A DNA stretch of 64,000 nucleotides from Myotis daubentonii. Taxonomy: Eukaryota; Chordata; Mammalia; Chiroptera; Vespertilionidae. A program made the translations under genes and the position numbers. The stretch lies in the NCBI RefSeq assembly GCF_963259705.1, contig NC_081841.1, positions 120,985,827 to 121,049,826 of the forward strand. Reading direction: 5' to 3'. Below are positions 23,592 through 35,809 of the stretch, piece by piece (the stretch's first letter is position 1; each line of letters starts with the position of its first letter). The notes below the pieces were generated by a model. That model did no database searches. It saw only the letters and a list, made by a program, of their open reading frames with translations, and was not told the DNA's origin.

Positions 23592-26500
23592 ATCTAGACG
23601 TTGAGTCGTTCAGTGGTTGCTCCCTGGGTGGCAGTGACTCCTTGGTCTGTGGTTGCTCTTCGGGCGGTTGCGGTAGCAGCTGCTCTTCAATTGGCAGCAG
23701 CTCCTCTGGTGGGTGCTGTTCACAGCCGTGGTGGCTCTTCTGGCTGGTGGGGTGAGGTCTCACGTACAGCTGCTGTTCCTCAGCAGAGGATGTGGTGCTC
23801 AGGAGGTTGCTGTTGCTTGGATCTGCTGCGTTGATTTAAAGGCACAAAATACAACACAACAAGGCACCACGTACCAGGCACTATACACAAATATATTCAC
23901 GATATTAATAACCCTTAATAAAGGTGACCACCTGAATTAAGAGAATTAGGGGATAAGGAAGAAGGAAGAGAAAAAGATAAAAGAGAAAAAAGAAAAGAAA
24001 AGTAGGGACCAAAAAAAGGAGTGCAAAAATGAAATTGGGAAAAAGGAGGGGGGAAAATAAAAGCGAGAAAAGAAAAGAAAAGAAAAGAAAAAAGAGCGAA
24101 AAGAGAGAATGAAGTGGAAGAGGGGAAGAGACTTTTTATATGAGGAGAATACTCCTATAGAACAGCCATTAATCCCAACAAATTCCAGCAACAGCTCCCT
24201 GGATATGAATGCAAACTAGAAACAACCAATAATATAACGATGAAAATAGAATGGAGAACACTAATCCCAAAATAAAATAAAGAGAAAATAAAATGGCACT
24301 TTAAAAAATGGTAAAATGGTAGCAGTAATAATACTGGTTAAAAATAAGAAGGCAGTAATTAAAAGGGTAAAATCAGGTGATGGAAAAAGAAGAAAAGAAA
24401 AAAAAAAGAACAGAAAAAAAAAGAGAGAAAAAATTGGTTTCTTATTTAAAAAGTGAAAAAAGAAAAAAAAAATTGCAGTAGTGAGGGTCCTTCGTTTCTT
24501 CTATTCTTCAGTGTGGCTCGCCTTAGACCTTCCAGGTATTCAGGAGAGTGTTGAGTTTCCCTGCGATATACTGTTCCTCTGTGTTGTAAACCACAGTCCT
24601 TATTTTAAAGCATGCCGCATTTATTTCCCAGACTGCCTTATTTTGTGTTTAGCAGAGTCAGTTTGTGGGTCAGCCTCTGGGTGGCAGTGTTCTGGGGTTG
24701 GCCTCTGAGGCTATAGGGCTTCTCTGTCCAGTGGAAGTTCACTGCCCAGAGCTGACTGCGTAATAGTTAGTTACCGGCGCTATGTTGTTGCTGGGATTGA
24801 AAATCCCTCTATAGGCCAGACCCTGTTAACTCCCAGGGACTGATCATGTTATCTTAATCCTTGATCTCATACAGGGTGGAATCTGGGTGTGGCTGTGCTC
24901 CTTTCCTGGGGGCTGGGGGGAGGAGTCTCACTCTCCAGAGAGGATGGCTGCCCCAGTCCTGGGCTCAGGGGTGTCTCAGCACTCAATTCACTGCCACCTC
25001 TCCTAGCTCCCCCTCTCTCCCCAGTCTCTCCCCAGATTCCACTCCTCCGCACACTCTCCCTCTCTTCAGCACAGGTGAGTGTCTGTATTCGAAATGTCCC
25101 ATGAACAGGATTCAGTGAAAACAAACAAACAAATGCCGGCCGCGGAAACGGGGAAGGCTTGGTTTCTGTAAGCTTCTTCTCTTACCGGGACTGCATGGTC
25201 AGCTCAGCTCTTCAGGCTGCCCCCTTTAGGCTCAGTCCTCCGTAATCACAGAACCCAGCTCTCAATTCCCCCAGCGGCGCCAGGAATCCCGCGGTTCTCC
25301 TTTTCAACCCCGTCAGGGGCTGTGCCTGTCCCAAGGGACGCGGCTGTCTGCCACGCGGTCTCCCTCTGACTCTCTGAGCTCAGAGGTCTGGCAAACTTTC
25401 CTGTCCAAATCCCTGGTTTTTTTACCTTTCCAGGGGAGTTCTGCTCTTCCCGGCTGCAAACCGTCTCACCAGCTGAGCAATTTCGCCAATTCGGTGTGGC
25501 TGTTACTAGTTTCAGCTGCTCACTCCATTTGCTCTAAGAAAGGTCTTGTGGTGATGAATTCTCTCAGCTTTTGTTTGGAAAGAGATCAATACTTATAAAA
25601 TGGAAATCTGACTACATCAATCACTTGCTTCCAAGGGGTCTCTTGCTTGTAGGATAAAGTACAAATCCCTTAACATGGCTTATCAAAATTCTTCATGAGC
25701 TGCCTTCTTTCTGTATCCCATCACTTGGTTTTCCAAGGGTGGAAAGTGGCAGGGCTGGCATTTGAACCCAGATAATCAACTTCCACAGCCAATATTCTAA
25801 TCCTCCAGAACCACACTTTTAAGGTCTCTCAAGAACTGTCTAGAAGCCGCCGATAAAGTTATTGAGATCTACAAGAAATCTAATGAGACCCTCGATTTAT
25901 GATAAAGAACCAACTAGAAATTAAGCATACACGGACTGAAATAACGAATATTATACAGACTCCCAACAGCAGACCAGAGGAGTGCAAGAATCAAGGCAAA
26001 GATTTGAAATGCGAAGAAGCAAAAAACACCCAACCAGAAAAGCAAAATGAAAAAAGAATCCGAAAATACGAAGATAGTATAAGGAGCCTCTGGGACAGCT
26101 TCAAGCGTACCAACATCCGAATTATAGGGGTGCCAGAAGATGAGAAAGAGCAAGATATTGAAAACCTATTTGAAGAAATAATGACAGAAAACTTCCCCCA
26201 CCTGGTGAAAGAAATAGACTTACAAGTCCAGGAAGCACAGAGAACCCCAAACAAAAGGATTCCAAAGAGGACCACACCAAGACACATCATAATTAAAATG
26301 CCAAGAGCAAAAGACAAAGAGAGAATCTTAAAAGCAGCAAGAGAAAGAAACTCAGTTACCTACAAGGGAATACCCATACGACTGTCAGCTGATTTCTCAA
26401 CAGAAACTTTGCAGGCCAGAAGGGAGTGGCAAGAAATATTCAAAGTGATGAATGCCAAGAACCTACAACCGAGATTACTTTATCCAGCAAAGCTATCATT

Positions 26501-29500
26501 CAGAATTGAAGGTCAGATAAAGAGCTTCACAGATAAGGAAAAGCTAAAGGAGTTCATCACCACCAAACAAGTATTGTATGAAATGCTGAAAGGTATCCTT
26601 TAAGAAGAGGAAGAAGAAGAAAAAGGTAACGATACTAATTATGAACAATAAATATGCATCTATCAACAAGTGAATCTAAGAATCAAGTGAATAAATAATC
26701 TGATGAACAGAATGAACTGGTGATTATAATAGAATCAGGGACATAGAAAGGGAATGGACTGACTATTCTTGGTGGGGGAAAGGGGTGTGGGAGATGCGGG
26801 AAGAGACTGGACAAAAATCGTACACCTATGGATGAGGACAGTGGGGGGGGTAAGGGCAGAGGGTGGGGTGGGAACTGGATGGAGGGGAGCTATGGGGAGG
26901 AAAAAAGAGGAACAAATGTAATAATCTGAACAATAAAGATTTAATAAAATAAAAAAAAGAAAGAAAAAAAATTAACATCCACAAAAAAGCAGGTTTAGAC
27001 ATACTTAAATCTGACAAAATAGATTTCAAGATAACAACAGACAAAGATGGAAACTGTATAATGATAAAGGGAACATTACATCAAGAAAACATATCACCTC
27101 TTAATATATATGCACCCAACCAGAGAGCACCGATATATATAAAACAACTACTTATAGAGCTAAAGGGAGAAACACATCAAAACACAATCATAGTTGGGGA
27201 CCTTAATACTACATTTACAGTTATAGATATATCAATCAAACAGAAAATCAATAATGAAATATAGGCCTTAAATGACACACTAGACCAAATAGACATAATT
27301 GATATTTATAGAACCTTTCATCCCAGAACATCAGATTACACATTATTCTCCAGGGCACATGGAACATTCTCAAGGATAGACCATATGTTAGGTCACAAAA
27401 CTCACATCAACAAATTCAAGAAGACTGAAATATATCAAGCATATTCTACAACCACAATGCCTTGAAGTTAGAAATCAACTGCAAAAGGAAGTAAAGAAAC
27501 CAACAAATATGTGGAGATTAAACAACATACTACTAAAGAAATGGAAGACGAGATCAAGATCAAAAGATATATAGAGACAAAGGAGAATAACAATACAACA
27601 CATCAAAACATCTGGAATGCAGCAACAGTAATAATAAGAGAGAAGTTTATATTATTACAGGCCTATCTCAAGAAACAAGAGAAATATCAAATAAACAACC
27701 TAACATCACATCTTAAAGAACTAGAAAAGAAGAACAAAAGCAACCCAAAGTCAGCAGAAGGAAATAATATAAATTAGGGCAGAACTGAATGAAATAGAGA
27801 ATAAAATAACTATACAAAAATTTAATAAAACAAAGATCTGGTTCTTTAAAAACATTAATAAAAATTGAGAAACCCCTGGTTAGACTCACTAAGAAAAAAA
27901 AGGAAAAGACCCATGTAAACAAAATCTGAAATGAAAGAGAAGACTTCCCCACAGACATCACAGATATAAAAAGGATTATATTAGAATATTAAGAAAGATT
28001 ATATGCCACCAAATTCAATAAACCAGAAGAAATGGATAAGTTCCTAAAATAGATAACCTTCCTAGACTAAATCATGAGGAACTAGAAAACCTAAATAGAC
28101 CAATCAGCAGTGAGGAAATTGAAACAATCATCAAAAACCTCCCAAAAAAAGAACATTCCAGGACGAAATAGCCAAATGTTCAAAGATTCAAAACCTATCC
28201 TTCTCAAAAAACTGAAGAAGATGCAATATTTCTTAACACATTTTATGAGGCCAATATAACCCTGATACCAAAACCTGGCAAAGATAACACAAAGAAAGAA
28301 AACTACAGACCAATATCTAGGATTAATACAGATACAAAAATCTTCAACAAAATACTAGGAAATCAAATACATAAAAAACATAATACAACACGAGGTAGTA
28401 AGATTTATTCCAGGTGCACAAGGAGGGTTCAACAGACACAAATCAATCAATGTAATACACCATATTAACAAAAGAAAGGATAAAAATCCTATGATTTTAT
28501 CAATAGATACAAAAAAAGCATCTGAAAAGACACAACATACATTTATGATTTAAACACTCAAAATAGGAATAGATGGAAAGTATCTCGAACTAATAAAGGC
28601 CATATGTGATAAACCGTCAGCTAATATCATACTCAATGGTGAAAAACTGAAAGCTTTTCCTCCAAGATCAGGAACAAGACAAGGATGTCCACTCTCACCA
28701 CTCTCATTCAACATAGTGCTGGTAGTCCTAGCCAGAGCAATAAGGCAAGAGAAAGAAATAAAAGGCATCCAAATAGGGAAGGAAGAAGTAAAACTGTCAC
28801 TCTTTTCGAAAGATTTGATTCTATATATAGAAAAACCTAAAGACTCCACCAAAAACTATTAGAAACAACAAACAAATACAGTTGCAGGATACAAAAGCAA
28901 TATGCAAAAATCCATTGCCTTCCTAACAACAAAACATCAGAAAAAAGAAATGTAAAAAACAACAAAAAAACCTTCCTTTTGCAACTAAAATCAAAGAATA
29001 AAAATACCTGGAAATAAACTTAACAAAGAACATGAAAGACCTATATACTGACAATTATTAAAAGAGAGTGAAAAAGACACAACAAAATGGGAAAATATCA
29101 CATGTTCTTGGATTGGAAGAATCAATATAGTAAAAAATGGCCTTATTACCCAAAAAGCAACATACAGATTTAATGCAATCATCATCAAAATCCCAATGTC
29201 ATTTTTTAAAGAAATAGAACAAGAAATCATCAGATTTGTATGGAACCATAAAAGACCTCAAAGAGCAAAAAACAATCCTGAGGAAAAAAACAACGAAGCT
29301 GGAGGTATCACACTAAGTTCAAATTATACTACAGAGCTATGGTAATCAAAACAGCATGGTATTGGCAGAAATCACAGATCAATGGAACAGAATAGAGAAT
29401 CCAGCTATAAAACCACATGTATGTGAACAGATAATTATTGACAAAGAAGTCAGAAACACACAATGGAGTAAAGTTAGTCTCTTCAATAAATGATGCTGAA

Positions 29501-30925
29501 AAAACTGAAAAGGCACACGCAAAGGAATGAAACAGGATTACAGTTTGTCCCCAGGTACAAAACTTAATTCAAAATGGATCAAAGACCTACATTTAAGACC
29601 TGAAACAATAAGGTATATTGAGGAAAATATAGGTACCAAACTTATGGACCTTGGTGGTAGAGAATATTTACTAACTTGACCCCAAAGGCAAGGGAAGTAA
29701 AGGCAAAAATAAATGAATGGGACTGTATAAAATTAAAAAGCTTCTGAACTACGAAAGAAATGACAAAAAACAAACAAACAAACAAAAAAGCAAAACAAAG
29801 AGGCAGCCAACCAGATGGGAGATGATATTTCCAAACAATAGCTTTAACGAAAGTTTCATTTCTAAAACTCAACACCAAACAAAACAACCCAGTAAAAAGT
29901 GGGCAGAAAACCTGAAAATACGCCTCTGCCAAGACACATGAACAGTCAATAGATACATGAAAAGATGTTCAACCTCACTAGCCATTAAGAAAATGCAAAT
30001 CAAAACTACAATGAGATACCACCTCACGCCGGTTAGAGCAGCCATTATCAACAAGACAAGCAATAACAAGTGTTGGTAAGGTTGTGGAAAAAAGAGTTGG
30101 GAATGTAGACTGGTAGAGCCACTATGGAAAAAAGTCTGGCAGTTCCTCAAAAAACTAAGAATAAAGTTATCATATAACCCAGCAATCCCTCTTCTGGATA
30201 TATACCCCCAAAACTGGAAATCTGCAAAGATATATGCACCCCTATGTTCACTACAGCATTATTCACAGTGGCCAAGACATGGAGACAACCAAAGTGTCCT
30301 TTGATAGAGGACTGGATAAAGACGATGTGGTACCTATACACAACAGACTACTACTCAGCTCTAAGGAAGGATAAAATACTGCCATTTGCAACAACATGGA
30401 TGGACCCTGAGAATATTATGCTAAGTATAATATGTCAGTCAGAAAAAGTTAAGAACTATATGATATATGACTCCACTCATATGTAGGTATAAAACTGAAA
30501 CTTGTGAGCACAAACAGCAGTGTGGTGGTTGCCAGAGGGAAGTGGGGGTGGGGTGGGGCAAAGGAATCCTAATATATGGTGACAGGAGAAGATTTGACTT
30601 TGGATGGTGGGCACATGGTGCAATATACAGATCTTACCACACCTGAAACCTATTTGGTCATGTCAACCAATGTCACCCTAATAAATTTACTTAAAAAAAG
30701 GGGAAAAGAATGATAAAGTTTAAAAGTAAAAAAAGTTAAAAGCAACAGAAACTGTGCAGACTTCTGAGAAGGTTATGAGTTTTATCTGTGGCATTTTGAG
30801 TTTGAGATATTTTACATATGGTTTGGGTATAGGAGCCTAAATAGAATGCAGCTAGTGGAAAGCTTTGGGAGCTGTCAACTTAGATAACAAGACCATGAAC
30901 CTAGAAACAAATTAAAATAAAAGCC

Positions 30926-31150
30926 AAGACCTGGCCAGTTTGACTCAGTGAACAGGGCATCGGCCTGAGGACTGAAGGGTCCCTGGTTTGATTTTGGTCA
31001 AGGGCACATGTCTAGGTTGCAGGCTCGATCCTCAGTTAAGAATATGCATGAGACAGCCAATCAATGATTTTCTCTCATTACTGATGTTTCTATCGCTGTC
31101 TCCCTCTCTCTTCCTCTCTGAAATCAATAAAAAGATATTTTAAAAAAATA
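30926..31150 (+). mobile_element. Ves SINE, older copy
   Basis: CCTGGCCAGTTTGACTCAGTG head, degenerate B box (GGTTTGATTTT) and CTCTCTTCCTCTCTGAAATC end with an A-rich tail. AATAAAAGCCA before and AATAAAAGGCCA after form a near-perfect target duplication. Confidence 0.85.
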
Positions 31151-31159
31151 AAAGGCCAT

Positions 31160-32750
31160 ATAACCCCAATACTAAATTAACCACAACCTCCTAATGATGC
31201 CCTGTTAATTTTTTTTTTTTTATGGATTCCACTCACTGCACATAATGGTCATCACATCTAGGAGAAAGGAAGGAAAGAGCCTAAATACCTGGGAGACTCA
31301 GTATTATACCCACTTTTTCATTAAAAATATTCTGAAGTTTTGAGACTAAATCATAAATATTTAGGCATGTGACAATATTCCTTATAAAAACAAACAATAC
31401 TAATTTTCTTTTTAGACTGTATGATTACCATAAAATTAAAATAAAGCAATTTACCTATTTTCAAAAGAATTTTAATGACATAGAGAAGTTAAAAGAAATT
31501 AATACTATTCCATAATAAAATAACAATACCTTCTGTAACAAGATATGATTGGAATATTGAATGACAGATGATGTAGATACGCAAACTAGAGGAAAATGAA
31601 AGCATGAAGTGCATTAAAGATTATGTGTTGTAAACTAAAACAGCACAAAGTAACATAGCATTAAAATAGATTTCACTAAATTTAAAGGAAATGTTTTATT
31701 GAAAAATTATTGTAGGAAAATAATTACTTATGAAAAACACTATAAATTACATAAGTACTATAAGCTTTATTATTAGATAGCCTCTGTACAGATTTCTTGG
31801 AATAAAAATGACTTGCCTAACAAAGAAGAGGGAACAATTTGAATATCACATTAAAATGTCCCTATGTTTCAGGCAAAATGCTTACTGTACTTTATTTTTC
31901 ACTCTGTACAAATTAATTTGCTCAGTGAATTCAATGTAAGTTATATTTTACCCTCATTAAATCTCACTACACAAATTATTAAATTTTCTCCTCTAATAAT
32001 AGTATCACAATACTTCAAAGGCACTTTTTGTGTCTCATGGGAAAGAATATTTTCATTACTAACTTAGTAATCTTTACAAAACAGGCAAACCACAAATATA
32101 CATACTAAGGAGTGACAGATGTACATTTCTGAAAACTATAAAAAAGTAATATGATTTGATAGGTATATGTTCAAAAATATTTAAAAACTTTGGAAACTGA
32201 AATAGTAATTATCTTCTATATATATGAGCAACAACCTCCACAAGAAAGACAACCATTACAAATAAGTATTTATCTCACTTATTTTGCTTATTGAAAGCAA
32301 TCATATTTCATTTTTTATATCTGTTGGTCTAAAATTAGATAATCAAATTTTGACATTATGTACATACTAGGCACTTTTCCTTGAACAAGAATTCAGGAAA
32401 CATAGCCAGAAGAAAGATTTTTATGTCACTGTGAAGTTTAAGAAAAAATCTATATTAGGTAGTTAGACACTGAAATGTTGAAATTTTCAGGTAATTTGTT
32501 GGTTTGCATATACCTAGTTCTAATTAGGACTTTACTATGAAACCTTTAATTATTAAGGGGACTACTTAATTATTAAGGAGGCTATAAAGTTCAAGATAAT
32601 TACTGTAATAACTGGTTAGCAAGATATTTTTTGGGGGGAGAAATCTTGATTTAAGTTCACTAACCAAATTAATGAGCCATTAATATTCATATTACCAGAG
32701 TATTCTCAATGATAGCATTATTAACATTAATGTGTTAAGGGATTCTCTAA
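31160..32750. other. Unique NBEA intron
   Basis: About 1.6 kb of AT-rich sequence. No repeat family, exon or long open frame is convincing. Confidence 0.55.
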
Positions 32751-32752
32751 GT

Positions 32753-32966
32753 TATTTTTTTTTTCAGAGAGTAGAAGGGAGGGAGGGATTAGGAAGAGAG
32801 AAAAACATCCATGTGAGACACATCCATTGGCTGCTTCCTACAAGTACCTCAAGTGAGGACTGGGAGCAAACCCACAACCCAGGTACACATCCTTAACTGG
32901 GAATGGAACCCAATACCCTTCAGTGCACAGGCTGATCTTCTAACCACTGGGAAAAACCGGCTACGG
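32753..32966 (-). mobile_element. Ves-type SINE, antisense, diverged
   Basis: Poly-T start, GAGAGAAAAACATCCATGTG, reversed B-box region GGAATGGAACCC and reversed A box ACCACTGGGAAAAACCGGCT. It is older than the neighbouring copies. Confidence 0.75.
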
Positions 32967-33730
32967 CAAATCTTTTTATGCATTATATTCTGTCAGACAG
33001 TCTATTAAACTACATGTCTCATAATAAAAATAAAACAAAAAAAACCTTTTCTGAGAAAAATATATACTTCTGATTATTTAAGTTATCACTTGAAATTCAT
33101 TTTGGTTTATATAATTTATCAGAGATAAAATAGCATTAAAATAAGTTTTAGTACTACAAGATTGTATCACATCAATAGACTTACCAATATTTACTGAGGA
33201 AGGAAAGAAAACTCATCAAATGCCTACTATATACCAGGAACTCTGACACTTTATATATACTATCTTATTTAAATGCATACTACAATAAAGTAAAGTTGGT
33301 ATTATTAAAATCATTCCACAGCTGGCAAAACTGATTCTCAGTGTTGTCTATAGTGGTTTCCAATGAAGGCTCTCGAGTCAGTCTTTCAGGAATAGTGCCC
33401 TGGTTCTAATCTACCACTTGGGTCTCTGGGACCTTGAGCAAGCTACTGAATTTTTCCCTCCCTCATCAGCAAAACAGAATTAAAAAAGACAATATAATTA
33501 CAAACAGTGACTGGCACATAGTGAGTTATCAATAAACACCATGCGCTGCTACTACTACTACTACTACACACCCTCAGACATTACCATCTTCTAAGATATG
33601 ATAGTACATAACAAAACATCAGTTTGTCTTAATCTGTATTACACCTAAAGAAGATCTGCTCATCACATCACACTGTCTCTAATGAAAACTACTCTTTTCA
33701 TATGTTTTTTGTCTGTCATGTTAATCCTCA
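32967..33730. other. Unique intron with a CTA microsatellite
   Basis: AT-rich sequence with (CTA)n at about 33549-33568. Nothing else is recognised. Confidence 0.5.
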
Positions 33731-33734
33731 CCTG

Positions 33735-34062
33735 AGGAAGATTTTAGATAGAGTGGAAAGGAGAGAAGGAGGAAGGGAGGAGAGAGGGGAAAAGGGGGGA
33801 AGAGAGAGGGGAGGAGGGGGGAGGGAGGGAGAAAGAGAGGGAGGGAGGGATGGAGGGGGGAAAAGAGACGGGGGGGGGAGAGAGAGAGAGAGAGAGAGAT
33901 GAGAGACACATCTATGTGAGAGAGACACATCGAATGATTGCCTCCAGGATACACTCCAACTGGGGCCAGGTATGGAAGCTACAACCGAGGTACCTGCCCT
34001 TGACCAGGAATCAAACCCACAACCCTATGCTCTAACCCCTGAGTAACACTGTCCAGGGCTTC
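33735..34062 (-). mobile_element. SINE, antisense, with a large purine expansion
   Basis: The reversed SINE body, including GACCAGGAATCAAACCCACA and CCTGAGTAACACTGTCCAGG, lies at 33905-34062. It is preceded by about 150 bp of almost pure G/A sequence (33755-33902) ending in (GA)n, an expanded form of the pyrimidine tract of the SINE. Open frames here are low complexity. Confidence 0.75.
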
Positions 34063-34249
34063 ATATATTTTTAACTGCTTAACATAAAAAGCTTATTTAT
34101 AGCTTGAGTCAAAAAATATATTTTTTCAAAGTAAGTTCTTAAGTCACACAATGAGGAAGATTTATTCTATTTTGTATCATCCATAGAATTTAATAACATA
34201 CATTCTTAAAAAGAAGGGGTGTAGGCCAAATTTAAGAATATGTCATTTG

Positions 34250-34449
34250 GCCCTGACCAGTTTGGTTCGATGGATAGAGCATCGGCTTGCCGACTTAAGG
34301 GGCCCAGGTTCGATTCCGGTCAAGGGCATGTACCTTGGTTGTGGGCACATCCCCAGTAGGGGGTGTGCAGGAGGCAGCTGATCTGTTTCTAACTCTCTAT
34401 CCCTCTCCCTTCCTCTCTGTAAAAAATCAATAAAATATATTTAAAAAAA
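34250..34449 (+). mobile_element. Ves SINE
   Basis: GCCCTGACCAGTTTGG head, B box GGTTCGATTCC, CTTCCTCTCTG and A-rich tail. The target duplication AAGAATATGTCATTTG (34234-34249) against AAGAATATGGCATTTG (34450-34465) has one mismatch. Confidence 0.93.
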
Positions 34450-34621
34450 AAGAATATGGCATTTGTATTCAATGTGTATGATAATCCAAATCAAAGGAAA
34501 ATGAAATTTCTAATATATTGAGTCACTCTTAGACACAAAATACAGACGATATGACTATTTCAAGATTAGAGTTATACTTCTTAAGATAATTTATTAATCT
34601 GCTCATTATTTTGTTTACTTA

Positions 34622-34818
34622 TTTTTTATAGTTTACTTATTTTTTACAGAGAGGAAGGGAGAGGGATAGAGTTAGAAACATCGATGAGAGAGAAACATCG
34701 ATCAGCTGTCTCCTGCACACCCCCTACTGGGGATGTGCCCGCAACCAAGGTACATGCCCTTGACCAGAATTGATCCTGGGACCCTTCAGTCCGCAGGCCG
34801 ACGTTCTATCCACTAAGC
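34622..34818 (-). mobile_element. Ves SINE, antisense, cut by a hAT element
   Basis: Standard reversed SINE up to ATCCACTAAGC. Its last ~20 bp (the AAACCAG head) is missing because a hAT end starts at 34819. Confidence 0.85.
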
Positions 34819-35112
34819 CAGTGGTTGGCAAACTGTGGCTCGCGAGCCACATGCGGCTCTTTGGCCCCTTGAGCGTGGCTCCTCCACAAAATACCACGTG
34901 CGGGCACGCACATACAGTGGGATTGAAACTTCGTGGCCCAGACACAGAAGTCAGTTTTCGGCCTGGGCGAGTCTATTTTGAAGAAGTGGCGTTAGAAGAA
35001 CTGGGGGATGTCGGTCGGTGGGGCAATGGGAAACGCGGCGCAGGCATATTTATTAAATGTCTAGTGAAAGGCAATTTGAATAGTTACTGCTCTCAATATT
35101 CACTTGACTGAG
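34819..35112 (+). mobile_element. hAT-like element, 3' end not found
   Basis: CAGTGGTTGGCAAACTGTGG and TTTGGCCCCTTGAGCGTGGC match the left end of the hAT at 44076. After about 75 bp it diverges into a GC-rich body unlike that copy. No matching right terminus or target duplication (CACTAAGC) is seen downstream, so the extent is uncertain. A 113-codon open frame runs through it, of unknown meaning. Confidence 0.6.
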
Positions 35113-35563
35113 AAAGATCAACCAGTACAATATAAAATACTACTAGTCCCCAAGGAATGATAAAACATCCAAATAGCTTTGGTCACTTGGGCAGTATTAC
35201 TCAAGGTGATCATGCTGATTGAGAATCATTATGAACAGGATAAAATCACAACTGTGACTACATATTGGCCTCATTTACTTACTAAAACCAGATCACATCA
35301 ACAATACTGTATGTGTTACACATGTTAGTTAACTCAGTTCAAGAGTATTTATCTACTCCTTTGTTGGTTAGTTATTTTATGCCATGCTAACGGCTAGCTA
35401 CATGTTAAAATAAGAGTCTGTAAAAAATATTCTATCTAAAGATGTAGAGTAAGAGGATAGCTATACAAAATCCAAAAACCAACTAAAGAAAATCATCTTA
35501 AGCCAGTCCAAGCTTTGTTTGACCTGGTGTTGTATGTTTGACTCTGTTCAAAACTTGAGTTAA

Positions 35564-35795
35564 TGCCCAGCCAGCATGGCACAGTGGCAGGTCATGGCTT
35601 GATTCCTGGTCAGGGCACATGCCTGGGTTGCAGGCACCATCCCCAGTGGGGTGGGGGTGGGGTGGTAAATGCAGGAGGCAGCTGAGCGATGATTGATGTT
35701 TATATCTCTCTTTCCCTCTCTCTTCCTCTCTGAAATCAATAAAGATATATATAGAGAGAGATATAGATATATATGTATATATCTATATATATTTA
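35564..35795 (+). mobile_element. Ves SINE, diverged
   Basis: GCCCAGCCAGCATGGCACAG head, TTGATTCCTGGTCAGGGC, and CTCTTCCTCTCTGAAATC, with an expanded (ATATAG)n tail at about 35740-35790. The target duplication AAAACTTGAGTTAA is perfect at 35550-35563 and 35796-35809. Confidence 0.92.
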
Positions 35796-35809
35796 AAAAC
35801 TTGAGTTAA

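Larger units (their letters stand above)
18490..25805 (-). mobile_element. Full-length L1, antisense, inside HAL1
   Basis: On the minus strand it runs from a 5' untranslated region (about 25520 to 23592) through ORF1 (23591-22641), ORF2 (22591-18769) and the 3' untranslated region to poly(A) (poly-T at 18490-18500). Short matching flanks, CAGAACAC on the left (18482-18489) and CAGAACCACAC on the right (25806-25816), mark a target duplication within HAL1 ORF1. The outermost 5' ~230-290 bp (25520-25805) is not typical L1 sequence. ORF1 is intact while ORF2 carries about four stops and one frameshift, so it is recent but dead in cis. Confidence 0.92.
18432..26603 (+). pseudogene. HAL1 ORF1, interrupted by an L1 and one frameshift
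   Basis: The frame opens at ATG 18432 (MRRQRNRTKLSMEDIEFR) and is cut at about 18490. It resumes in the same codon at about 25807 (TTLLRSLKNCLEAADK). A one-base loss near 25896 shifts the frame, after which 25899-26603 is open for 234 codons. That part holds a short coiled coil, an RRM-like core (RIIGVPEDEKEQDIENLFEE) and a CTD (IPIRLSADFSTETLQARREW, LLYPAKLSFRIEG). Total length would be about 285 residues, normal for HAL1. Apart from the L1 and the single frameshift it is intact, so HAL1 was young when interrupted. Confidence 0.88.
17726..26968 (+). mobile_element. HAL1 (half-L1) split by an L1
   Basis: HAL1 elements carry an L1-like ORF1 but no ORF2. This one is flanked by a perfect 15-bp duplication, AAATTAACATCCACA, at 17711-17725 and 26969-26983. 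Its 5' untranslated region is 17726-18431 and starts with CCAAGATGGCGGC. ORF1 is split by the L1 at 18490-25805. After the ORF1 stop at 26603 comes a 3' region of about 330 bp with a GGGGG-rich patch and an A-rich tail. There is no reverse transcriptase anywhere in it, so it was mobilised by an L1 in trans. Confidence 0.9.
14600..30697 (+). mobile_element. Old full-length L1 hosting nested insertions
   Basis: The L1 parts are 14600-15424 (5' untranslated region), 15652-16753 (ORF1), 17374-17725 (ORF1 end and ORF2 start, [18 protein letters not shown]), and 26969-30697 (rest of ORF2 and 3' end). Without the inserts it is about 6 kb, the normal L1 length. ORF2 shows NIYAPNQRAPIYIKQ, VGDLNTTF, a damaged catalytic box [10 protein letters not shown] in place of FADD, and a decayed C-terminal end at 30244-30486. 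Many stops and frameshifts make it dead. The inserts are a Ves SINE, a Helitron, and a HAL1 that contains another L1. Confidence 0.88.

Noticed and set aside
33702..33954. Arg/Glu/Gly-rich and Ser/Leu/Pro-rich frames
   Set aside because: Translation of a purine or pyrimidine expansion in a SINE.
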